Source of the DNA: Pseudomonadota bacterium
GTDB taxonomy: Bacteria; Pseudomonadota; Alphaproteobacteria; SMXQ01
DNA length: 39,347 nucleotides
Direction: 5' to 3'
NCBI GenBank assembly: GCA_022566265.1
Contig: JADFJG010000021.1
Span: 1 to 39,347, forward strand
The notes beneath the pieces were generated by a model that ran no database searches, was not told the origin of the DNA, and was given only the letters and a program-made list of their open reading frames with translations. Each line of letters opens with the position of its first letter. Position 1 is the first letter of the stretch. This document shows, piece by piece, positions 32,888 to 39,347 of the stretch. A program made the position numbers and the translations under genes.

Positions 32888-32951
32888 TCACGGCCAGGCG
32901 GCGAGTGGCGGCAGGGACATCAGGATGGCCTCGACATTGCCCTCGGTCTTG
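32888..32951 (-). pseudogene. Duplicated 3' tail of hemF
   Basis: 32890-32951 matches the end of the intact hemF gene (34011-34072) at 60 of 62 positions and has its own in-frame TGA (32888-32890). It encodes only the last 20 or so residues (ending like SLPPLAAWP). It reads in the same direction as intact hemF, with the transposase element between the two. The near-identity indicates a recent event. Confidence 0.9.
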
Positions 32952-32958
32952 CCATGAC

Positions 32959-34010
32959 AAAGGGGTCAAGTCTTGACAATTATCATTTTAGCCGCGAATG
33001 CAGCCTGCCGATGATGCCGTCGACGAGATTCCGCAGCACCGGGTCCTTCGCCAGCCGGCCCTTCAACCGGCTGGCGGCCACCGAAACGGTGGAGTAATGG
33101 CTGACGCCGAAGGCGCCGGCGATCTCCTTGAGGGTAAAGCCGCCGGGATTGCGGCAAAGCGCCATGGCCACCAGACGTGGCGCGTTTTCCGCGCCCCGGC
33201 CTCGCCGCGCGGTGCCGAGTGCCGCCGGGGCAACACCGAAGGCGTTGGCGGTAACTTCGATGATGCGCTCGACACCCGGCCTCGCCGTTAGGCGCCGGGC
33301 GCCGGGGATTTCTTTGTCGTCGCCGGCAGGCCTCGCGCGCGCCGCCGCCTGCTCGCGGAATGGGGCATCGCCGAGGACAGGGACGATCCGGGCCGTCCCG
33401 TAAAAGTCCTTTATTTCGGCGTCATCGCCGGCGGCGACATATTGCCGGTATCGGGAGGCGCGCTGGCGCTTGCCGAAGAGGTCGAGAATGGTCTCCGTGC
33501 ATAACCAGTCCGGCGCCGGCGTCTCGCCGATATAGGCTCGGTAGCTGGACCATCGATAGCGGTCGAGCCGCGCCACCAGGCGCGCTTGCAGTGGATTTCG
33601 GTGGACATAACGGCTCACTTGCATGAGCCAGGCGTCGGCGTCCAGGAGGATGGCCTTATACCGCCCCCGGAACAGCGGCCCGTCCCGGCCGGCGGCGCGG
33701 TTGTGACGCTGTGTGTAGACACCGTTCAGGTGCCGCATGGCGCGGCCGAGATTGCCGCGCGGGGTATGGAGTAGCAGATGATAGTGATTGCCCATGAGAC
33801 AAAAAACGTGGACCTCGACAGCGAAAATCTCCGAAACCTCGCCCAGGAGCGCCAGGAAAGCGAGCCGGTCGCGCTCGCTCGCGAAGACGGCTTGGCGGTT
33901 GGCGCCCCGGTTCATGACGTGATACCAGGCGCCCTCGAACTCGATGCGCAACGGGCGGGTCATGACGGCAGGCTATTGGTAAAATGATAATTGTCAAGAC
34001 TTGACCCCTT
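32959..34010 (-). mobile_element. RAYT element bounded by inverted 31-bp repeats
   Basis: The left boundary repeat (32959-32989) and right boundary repeat (33981-34010) are inverted copies of the sequence also found at 19509-19770. Between them lies one transposase gene. The left repeat provides the transposase stop codon, and the right repeat abuts and completes the hemF stop codon (TAA, 34009-34011). The element is about 1,052 bp. Same-orientation hemF tails on both sides show that the insertion involved duplication of the gene end. Confidence 0.85.
32983..33963 (-). CDS. REP-associated tyrosine transposase (RAYT, Y1 family) with DnaA-like C-terminus
   Basis: 326 residues. The HUH single-strand nuclease domain (about 1-150) starts MTRPLRIEFEGAWYHVMNRG. 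It carries the paired histidines His60 and His62 in MGNHYHLLL and a probable catalytic tyrosine at 119 in VSRYVHRNPL. RAYTs cut and move REP-type repeats as single-stranded DNA. The last 100 residues (APRLVAMALCRNPGGFTLKEI and FGVSHYSTVSVAASRLKGRL) follow the DnaA domain IV pattern of a helix-turn-helix, probably giving repeat recognition. The gene is intact and is the likely source of the repeats at 19.5 kb. Confidence 0.9.
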   Translation of the reverse strand: MTRPLRIEFEGAWYHVMNRGANRQAVFASERDRLAFLALLGEVSEIFAVEVHVFCLMGNHYHLLLHTPRGNLGRAMRHLNGVYTQRHNRAAGRDGPLFRGRYKAILLDADAWLMQVSRYVHRNPLQARLVARLDRYRWSSYRAYIGETPAPDWLCTETILDLFGKRQRASRYRQYVAAGDDAEIKDFYGTARIVPVLGDAPFREQAAARARPAGDDKEIPGARRLTARPGVERIIEVTANAFGVAPAALGTARRGRGAENAPRLVAMALCRNPGGFTLKEIAGAFGVSHYSTVSVAASRLKGRLAKDPVLRNLVDGIIGRLHSRLK

Positions 34011-34923
34011 ACGGCCAGGCGGCCAGCGGCGGCAGGGACATCAGGATGGCCTCGACATTGCCCTCGGTCTTGAGGCCGAACTGGGTGCCGCGGTCGTAGA
34101 GCAGGTTGAACTCGGCGTAACGCCCGCGGCGGACGATCTGGTGGCGGCGCTGCTCCTCGGTCCAGGGCTCGGCCATGTGCCGCTCGACGATCTTGGGGTA
34201 GACATCGAGGAATGCCCGGCCGACGTCCTGGGTGAAGGCGAAGTCCGCCGGCCAGTCCCCGGTATCGATGTAGTCGAAGAAGATGCCGCCGATGCCGCGC
34301 GGCTCCTGGCGGTGGGGGAGATAGAAATACTCGTCGCACCAGTCCTTGAAACGCCGGTGGTATTCCGGGTCGTGGGCGTCGCAGGCGGCTTTCATCGCGG
34401 CGTGGAAATCCCTGGTGTCGGTCTCGTCCTCGACCATCGGCGTCAGGTCGGCGCCGCCGCCGAACCAGCCCTTGGTGGTGATGACGTGGCGGGTGTTCAC
34501 ATGCACCGCCGGAACCAGCGGCGACTGCATATGGGCGACCAGCGAGATGCCCGACGCCCAGAACCGCCCGTCGTCGGCGGCGCCCGGGATCTGTTTGCGG
34601 AATTCCTCGGAGAACGCGCCGAAGACGGTGGAGACGTTGACGCCGACCTTTTCGAACACCCGCCCGCGCATCACCGACATCACCCCGCCGCCACCGCCTT
34701 CCCCGCCGCCGCCTTCCCCGTCGTCGCCGCCCGGCCGGGTCCAGGATGTGCGCTCGAACCGCCCCGGTTCGGTGCCGGCGAAGCGTTCGGCGTTGACGCC
34801 GCCGAGCGCGTCCTCGAGCGCTTCGAAGCGGGCGCAGATGAGATCGCGAAGCTCTCCGAACCAGGCGCTGGCCCGTTCTTTTCGATCTTCCGAAATTGCT
34901 GCCGTATCGCCGATTTTCCTCAA
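34009..34923 (-). CDS. hemF: Oxygen-dependent coproporphyrinogen III oxidase (HemF)
   Basis: 304 residues. HemF decarboxylates coproporphyrinogen III to protoporphyrinogen IX with O2 in haem synthesis. Signatures are [41 protein letters not shown] and [22 protein letters not shown]. The only start that gives the normal N-terminus ([16 protein letters not shown]) is TTG at 34923, overlapping the trmL stop as TTGA, with GGAGG close upstream. An unusual eight-glycine-rich loop ([16 protein letters not shown]) sits around residues 70-85. The stop codon lies at the edge of the RAYT element. Confidence 0.93.
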   Translation of the reverse strand: MRKIGDTAAISEDRKERASAWFGELRDLICARFEALEDALGGVNAERFAGTEPGRFERTSWTRPGGDDGEGGGGEGGGGGVMSVMRGRVFEKVGVNVSTVFGAFSEEFRKQIPGAADDGRFWASGISLVAHMQSPLVPAVHVNTRHVITTKGWFGGGADLTPMVEDETDTRDFHAAMKAACDAHDPEYHRRFKDWCDEYFYLPHRQEPRGIGGIFFDYIDTGDWPADFAFTQDVGRAFLDVYPKIVERHMAEPWTEEQRRHQIVRRGRYAEFNLLYDRGTQFGLKTEGNVEAILMSLPPLAAWP

Positions 34924-35402
34924 GCCTCCGTGGCGGGAAAGCGCCCTGTCTGACGCAGGGCCTCACCCAACACCATCGCCGAGGCGAGGGCAACATTCAA
35001 GGAGCGCATGCCGTCCCCCATCGGCACCTTGACGCGCGCATCCGCCGCTTGGTGGACCGTACGGGGCGCGCCCGCGCTTTCCCGCCCGACGATCAGGGTA
35101 TCCAAGGCGTCGAAGACAAAATCGGTGTAGGCCACGTTCGCCTTGGTGGTCAGGAGCACGAGGCGGCCGGCGTTTCCACTTAGCCGGCCGGCGTCGCGGC
35201 TTTCGGTGAACGCGGCCCAGGAGGAATGGCGGGTGATGCTTACCGCGCCCAGATAGTCCATGCCGGCGCGCTTGAGGCGGGCGTCGGTGAAAACGAACCC
35301 GCACGGCTCGATGATGTCGACGCCGACGCCGAGACAGGCGGCGAGGCGCAGGATCGCGCCGGTGTTCTGGGGGATGTCCGGTTCGAAAAGGGCGAGGCGC
35401 AT
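34920..35402 (-). CDS. trmL: tRNA (cytidine/uridine-34 2'-O)-methyltransferase (TrmL)
   Basis: 160 residues from the ATG at 35402; the frame extends further upstream without family similarity. This is a SPOUT methyltransferase of the TrmL type, which modifies the wobble base of leucine tRNAs. The start [30 protein letters not shown] (104-113) and [20 protein letters not shown] (125-144), which forms the trefoil knot SAM site, are diagnostic. It is upstream of hemF with overlapping stop and start, and divergent from petA. Confidence 0.94.
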   Translation of the reverse strand: MRLALFEPDIPQNTGAILRLAACLGVGVDIIEPCGFVFTDARLKRAGMDYLGAVSITRHSSWAAFTESRDAGRLSGNAGRLVLLTTKANVAYTDFVFDALDTLIVGRESAGAPRTVHQAADARVKVPMGDGMRSLNVALASAMVLGEALRQTGRFPATEA

Positions 35403-35586
35403 ACTAATACCCGATCTTAGGGCTTTGCTTGACTCCGGTTTTATATTACATCCTCGTCTCGCAAGACTCATCCTCAAGCCCCATCGGCCGGTGGGCGCGC
35501 CCAAGCGGTCGTCTTCCCGGCCGGGTATCGATCCGGCGTGACGACGCAAATCGGACCGGTGCGGCGGGCAAAAAAAGGGTTCTTCA

Positions 35587-36162
35587 ATGTCCGATACGGT
35601 AGAGAGTCCCGCGCCAGGAGCCCCCGGCGCCGCCGACGGTGGCGAAGGAGGGGAGACCCGGCGCGATTTCCTGTTGCTGGCGACGACGGCGTTCGGCGCC
35701 GTCGGCGCCGCCTTCGCCGCCTGGCCGTTCATCGATTCGATGAACCCCTCGGCCGACGTCCTCGCCCTTTCCACCATCGAGTTCGACCTCGCGCCCATCG
35801 CCAAGGGCCAGCGCATCACCGTCAAGTGGCGGGGCGCGCCGGTGTTCGTCGAACACCGCACCCAGGCGCGGATCGACGCCGCGCGCAAGGACGACACCGC
35901 CGATCTTCCCGATCCCCAATTGGACAAGGACCGGGTCAAGCGTGCCGAATGGCTGATCATGGTCGGCATATGCACCCATCTCGGCTGCATACCGCTGGGC
36001 CAGAAGACGGGCCAGCCGAAGGGCGAGTGGGGCGGCTGGTTCTGTCCCTGCCACGGCTCCCATTACGACACCTCGGGGCGCATCCGCAAGGGCCCGGCGC
36101 CCAAGAACCTGCCGATACCGGAATACGAGTTCCTTAGCGACACCACTGTCCGTCTTGGCTAG
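35587..36162 (+). CDS. petA: Ubiquinol-cytochrome c reductase iron-sulfur subunit (Rieske)
   Basis: 191 residues. A twin-arginine signal and membrane anchor, [21 protein letters not shown] (24-44), precede the soluble domain. The 2Fe-2S ligands are Cys129 and His131 in CTHLGC and Cys153 and His156 in CPCH; Cys134 and Cys155 form the usual disulfide. [16 protein letters not shown] follows as expected. It is the first gene of petABC. The 184-base upstream gap to trmL has an AT-rich patch at about 35425-35452 that may hold divergent promoters. Confidence 0.97.
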   Translation: MSDTVESPAPGAPGAADGGEGGETRRDFLLLATTAFGAVGAAFAAWPFIDSMNPSADVLALSTIEFDLAPIAKGQRITVKWRGAPVFVEHRTQARIDAARKDDTADLPDPQLDKDRVKRAEWLIMVGICTHLGCIPLGQKTGQPKGEWGGWFCPCHGSHYDTSGRIRKGPAPKNLPIPEYEFLSDTTVRLG

Positions 36163-36175
36163 GAGAAACCGTTAG

Positions 36176-37450
36176 ATGACCGTTTCCGAATGGCCGAAAC
36201 AGGCCGTCAGTTGGATCGACGAGCGGCTGCCGATCTTCACCTTCATGCAGCACGAGTTGAACGACTACCCGACGCCCAGGAACCTGAATTACTGGTGGAA
36301 CTTCGGCTCGCTCGCCGGCATCGTCCTGGTCATCATGATCGCCACCGGCATCGTCCTGGCGATGAATTACACGCCCCATGTCGACATGGCGTACGACAGC
36401 GTCGAGCAGCGGATCATGCGCGACGTCAATTACGGCTGGCTGATGCGGTACGTGCACCTGAACGGCGGCTCGATGTTCTTCCTTCTGGTCTATATCCATC
36501 TGTTCCGGGGGCTCTATTACGGCTCCTACAAGAAGCCGCGCGAGCTGTTGTGGTGGCTCGGTATCATCCTCCTGCTGCTGATGATGATGACCGCGTTCAT
36601 GGGCTACGTGCTGCCCTGGGGGCAGATGAGCTTCTGGGCGGCGACGGTGATCACCAACCTGTACTCGGCCATTCCCCTCATCGGCGATCAGATCGTCACC
36701 TGGCTGTGGGGCGGGTTCTCGGTGGGCAACCCGACGCTCAACCGCTTCTACAGCCTCCATTACCTGATGCCGTTCGTGATCGTCGGCGTCGTCGTGCTGC
36801 ATCTGGTGGCGCTCCATATTCACGGGTCCAACAATCCCTTGGGCATCGACCGTAAGGACGAGAGGGATTCGATCCCCTTCCATCCCTATTACACGATCAA
36901 GGACATGTTCGGCCTCGGCGTGTTCTTTATCGTCTTCGCCGTCTTCGTCTTCTTCGCCCCCAACTTCCTCGGCGAGGCCGAAAACTATGTCCGCGCCAAC
37001 CCCTTTCAGACGCCGACGGAGATCGTGCCGGATTGGTATTTTTTGCCTTACTACGCCATCCTGCGCTCGATCACCTTCGACCTCTGGTTCATCCCCGCCA
37101 AGCTGATCGGCGTCACCGCGATGTTCGGCTCGCTTTTGGTGCTGTTCGCCGTGCCGTGGCTGGATACATCGAAAGTCCGCAGCGCCCGCTTCCGGCCGAT
37201 CTACAAGCAGGTTTACTGGGTGTTCGTGGTTGACTGCCTGGTGCTTGGCTGGGTCGGCGCCAACAGGCCCGAGGGCATGTTCCTCATCCTCGGCCAGGTC
37301 GCGACGGCTTATTATTTCCTCCATTTCCTGGTGGTGATGCCGCTGATCGGCTGGTTCGAGAAGCCGAAACCGTTGCCCAACAGCATCTCCCAGCCGGTGC
37401 TCAAGCGTCCTGGCCAAGCGGCCGGGGCCGGGACGGGAGGGGCCGAATGA
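36176..37450 (+). CDS. petB: Cytochrome b of the bc1 complex
   Basis: 424 residues with eight or more membrane helices and the two haem b ligand pairs in the second and fourth helices (for example [28 protein letters not shown] and [22 protein letters not shown]). Its [20 protein letters not shown] is a quinone-site helix. The Qo motif usually read as PEWY is PDWY here ([17 protein letters not shown]). Together with petA and petC it oxidises quinol and reduces cytochrome c. Its stop overlaps petC as ATGA. Confidence 0.97.
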   Translation: MTVSEWPKQAVSWIDERLPIFTFMQHELNDYPTPRNLNYWWNFGSLAGIVLVIMIATGIVLAMNYTPHVDMAYDSVEQRIMRDVNYGWLMRYVHLNGGSMFFLLVYIHLFRGLYYGSYKKPRELLWWLGIILLLLMMMTAFMGYVLPWGQMSFWAATVITNLYSAIPLIGDQIVTWLWGGFSVGNPTLNRFYSLHYLMPFVIVGVVVLHLVALHIHGSNNPLGIDRKDERDSIPFHPYYTIKDMFGLGVFFIVFAVFVFFAPNFLGEAENYVRANPFQTPTEIVPDWYFLPYYAILRSITFDLWFIPAKLIGVTAMFGSLLVLFAVPWLDTSKVRSARFRPIYKQVYWVFVVDCLVLGWVGANRPEGMFLILGQVATAYYFLHFLVVMPLIGWFEKPKPLPNSISQPVLKRPGQAAGAGTGGAE

Positions 37451-38256
37451 TGCGCCGGGGTATGTTTGCCGCCTTACCGGCGGCGGTCATCGGGGCCACC
37501 TTATCGGCGGCGCTCATCGGGTTTGGGCTCAACCCTTCCGCTTCCGCCGCCGAGTTCGATCCGCCGCCGCTCCAGGACTGGTCGTTCTCCGGCATCTTCG
37601 GCGCTTACGACAAAGCGTCGATGCAGCGGGGGTTTCAGATCTACCGGGAGGTCTGCGCCGGTTGTCACAGCCTGAAGCTGGTCGCCTACCGCAACCTTTC
37701 GGCGCTCGGCTATTCGGAAAAAGAGATCAAGGCCTTCGCCGCCGAGGCCGAGGTCACCGACGGGCCCAATGACGACGGCGAGATGTTCCAGCGTCCCGGC
37801 CTGCCGTCGGACAGGTTCGTCCCCCCCTTCGCCAACGACCAGGCGGCGCGGGTGGCCAATAACGGCGCCTTTCCGCCGGATCTATCGGTCCTCACCAAGG
37901 CGCGCTACAGGCGCATGGGATGGGAAGGGTCCGATTATATCTACGCCTTGCTGACCGGCTATGGGGACCCGCCCAAGGGCGTCGCCGTGGGCGAGGGCCT
38001 GAGCTACAACCCCTATTTCCCCAACCGACGGATCGCCATGCCGCCGCCCTTGGCCGATGACGGGGTGGAATACGCCGACGGCACCAAGGCGACGGTCGAT
38101 CAGATGGCGAAGGACGTCACCACCTTCCTCGCCTGGACGGCCGAGCCCGAGATGGAGGAGCGCAAGCGGCTCGGCATCAAGGTCATCTTGTTCCTGCTCG
38201 TCATGACCGGGATGTTGTTCGCGCTCAAGCGCAAGATCTGGGCGGATTTGCACTAG
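37447..38256 (+). CDS. petC: Cytochrome c1
   Basis: 269 residues. A signal peptide ends near [10 protein letters not shown] (about residue 35). The haem c site is CAGCH (Cys70, Cys73, His74) in [19 protein letters not shown]. The distal methionine is probably in [13 protein letters not shown], and the C-terminal anchor is [20 protein letters not shown]. It completes the three-subunit bc1 complex and starts inside the petB stop codon. Confidence 0.96.
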   Translation: MMRRGMFAALPAAVIGATLSAALIGFGLNPSASAAEFDPPPLQDWSFSGIFGAYDKASMQRGFQIYREVCAGCHSLKLVAYRNLSALGYSEKEIKAFAAEAEVTDGPNDDGEMFQRPGLPSDRFVPPFANDQAARVANNGAFPPDLSVLTKARYRRMGWEGSDYIYALLTGYGDPPKGVAVGEGLSYNPYFPNRRIAMPPPLADDGVEYADGTKATVDQMAKDVTTFLAWTAEPEMEERKRLGIKVILFLLVMTGMLFALKRKIWADLH

Positions 38257-38292
38257 GTTCGAGACGCCGGTTACGCCGGCCTAGGGGCGACG

Positions 38293-39189
38293 ATGGCGGA
38301 TGACGAGAACAGCTCCGTGCTTGGCATCATCGGCGGCAGCGGCCTTTACGACATTCCGGGTCTCGCCGACACGCGCTGGCGGCGGGTGGCCTCGCCCTTC
38401 GGCGAGGCGTCGGATGAAATCCTCTTCGGCGTCCTCGACGGCAAACGGCTGGCGTTCCTGCCGCGCCACGGCCGCGGCCACCGGATACCGCCGACGGAGG
38501 TCAACTACCGCGCCAACATCGACGCGCTCAAGCGTTCGGGCGTCACCGACATCGTCTCGGTCAGCGCCGTCGGCAGCCTCAAGGAGGAACTCGCGCCTGG
38601 CGCCTTCGTCATCGTCGATCAGTTCGTCGACCGCACCTTCGCCCGGCCCGAAAGCTTCTTCGCCACCGGCCTCGTCGCCCATGTGTCGATGGCGCACCCG
38701 GTGTGCGCGCGGCTCGGCGACGGGATCGAGGCGGCGGCGAAGGAGGCGGGCGTCGCGGTGGTGCGTGGCGGCGCCTATCTCGTCATCGAGGGGCCGCAAT
38801 TCTCGACCCTCGCCGAATCGGAGCTTTACCGCCGGTCGGGTTGCGACGTGATCGGCATGACCAACATGCCCGAGGCCAGGCTCGCGCGCGAGGCCGAGAT
38901 CTGTTACGCCACCGTCGCCATGGTCACCGATTTCGATTGCTGGCACCCCGACCACGACGACGTGACGGTGGCGGCGATCATCGACACCCTGCATGACAAC
39001 GCCGATAAGGCCAAGGCGTTGATCGGCAAACTGGCGCCAAGCCTCGTCGCCTCGACGGATGATTGCGCCCAAGGCTGCCGCCGGGCCCTCGACAGCGCCG
39101 TGATCACGGCGCCCGAGGCCCGCGATCCGGCGCTGGTCGAAAAGCTCGACGCCATCGCCGGGCGGGTGCTTAATACCAAAGGTCCTTGA
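38293..39189 (+). CDS. mtnP: S-methyl-5'-thioadenosine phosphorylase
   Basis: 298 residues. The start LGIIGGSGLYDIPGL, the phosphate and base region FLPRHGRGHRIPPTEVNYRANI, and DVIGMTNMPEARLAREAEICYATVAMVTDFDCWH are characteristic of the MTA phosphorylase subgroup of purine nucleoside phosphorylases. It splits methylthioadenosine into adenine and methylthioribose 1-phosphate for methionine salvage. It follows petC by 36 bases, possibly sharing its transcript, but with no functional link. Repeat C begins at its stop codon. Confidence 0.93.
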   Translation: MADDENSSVLGIIGGSGLYDIPGLADTRWRRVASPFGEASDEILFGVLDGKRLAFLPRHGRGHRIPPTEVNYRANIDALKRSGVTDIVSVSAVGSLKEELAPGAFVIVDQFVDRTFARPESFFATGLVAHVSMAHPVCARLGDGIEAAAKEAGVAVVRGGAYLVIEGPQFSTLAESELYRRSGCDVIGMTNMPEARLAREAEICYATVAMVTDFDCWHPDHDDVTVAAIIDTLHDNADKAKALIGKLAPSLVASTDDCAQGCRRALDSAVITAPEARDPALVEKLDAIAGRVLNTKGP

Positions 39190-39347
39190 TAATGACCCCT
39201 AGAGATCGGGCAGGCGATCTGTCGGGCCATCGGGCGGGTAGGAGGGAAGCCGCCGGCGATGCACCGCATCGTCAAGGCTTTCCGACGCCCGCCGGCGGTT
39301 CGCATGCCCGACCGGAACGGCGGCTTCCCAAGGCTTTCGGACGGCGT
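39190..39347. repeat. Structured repeat C (cut by window end)
   Basis: It holds the core seen in repeats A and B in the same order: TAGGA (39239-39243), a small hairpin CGATGC/GCATCG (39257-39262/39266-39271) followed by a TCAAGG stretch, then GACG (39284-39287). Outer segments GTCGGGC (39221-39227) and GCCCGAC (39305-39311) can close arm 1. GGGAAGCCGCC (39244-39254) also pairs with GGCGGCTTCCC (39319-39329), an alternative fold. The second arm and right terminus lie outside the window. Confidence 0.6.

Noticed and set aside
36134-37417. Minus-strand open frame opposite petB
   Set aside because: petB is unambiguous; the His/Asp-rich antisense product is an artefact of hydrophobic codons.
1-39347. 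tRNA, rRNA and phage integrase genes
   Set aside because: None was recognised on either strand by reading; the hicBA and RAYT insertions have no nearby tRNA gene or integrase.

Overview
The window is high-GC (roughly two-thirds G+C by eye), densely coded DNA from what looks like an alphaproteobacterium, probably of the Rhodospirillales type. The pointers are a RibB fused to a cysteine-less GTP cyclohydrolase II-like domain, short-form ArgC, DUF1285, an aerobic petABC operon, a TTAA-N7-TTAG CtrA-like box and several large tripartite tricarboxylate transporter genes. This assignment is an inference from gene content; there is no rRNA or tRNA gene to anchor it.

Bases 1-6345 are a queuosine locus: the 3' end of queD, then queF, tgt, queA and queG. 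Foreign material interrupts it: a lower-GC DUF3800 gene, a DUF2442 gene, a hicBA toxin-antitoxin pair, and a second, diverged copy of the tgt 3' end. Bases 6346-9361 hold a degenerate GGDEF/EAL-like protein, a MarR regulator, and two structured repeats (A and B) that belong to one family although their arm sequences differ. Bases 9362-19505 form a catabolic region: class II aldolase/adducin protein, UbiD-type decarboxylase, SDR oxidoreductase, RibBX, a TctABC tripartite uptake system and a TPP-dependent decarboxylase/acetolactate-synthase-like enzyme. Together these suggest import and breakdown of an organic (possibly aromatic or hydroxy) acid; the substrate cannot be read from the sequence.

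Bases 19506-28498 hold repeat-rich DNA, argC, a DoxX protein and a minus-strand cluster of moxR, DUF58, a BatA/DUF4159 protein and a VWA/glutamine-amidotransferase-like membrane protein. This is a MoxR-type chaperone set with envelope partners. Bases 28529-32875 run on the plus strand with stop/start overlaps: DUF1285, a NUDIX CoA-pyrophosphatase-like enzyme, CCA-adding enzyme, a low-GC gene of unknown function with membrane segments, and an SGNH-fold protein lacking its catalytic Ser and His. A REP-associated tyrosine transposase (RAYT) element then sits at the 3' end of hemF, with a second copy of the hemF tail on its far side. After hemF and trmL come petA-petB-petC (cytochrome bc1), mtnP, and the start of a third structured repeat (C) cut by the window end.

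Two patterns stand out. First, a family of about 270-300 bp elements folds on paper as a three-way junction: terminal inverted repeats plus two inner arms, with a conserved small GATGC/GCATC hairpin that shows a compensatory base change and complementary TAGGA/TCCTA segments in the two arms. Second, the 3' tails of two housekeeping genes (tgt and hemF) are each duplicated around selfish cargo (hicBA in one case, a RAYT in the other), as if insertion occurred at the gene end while the reading frame was restored.
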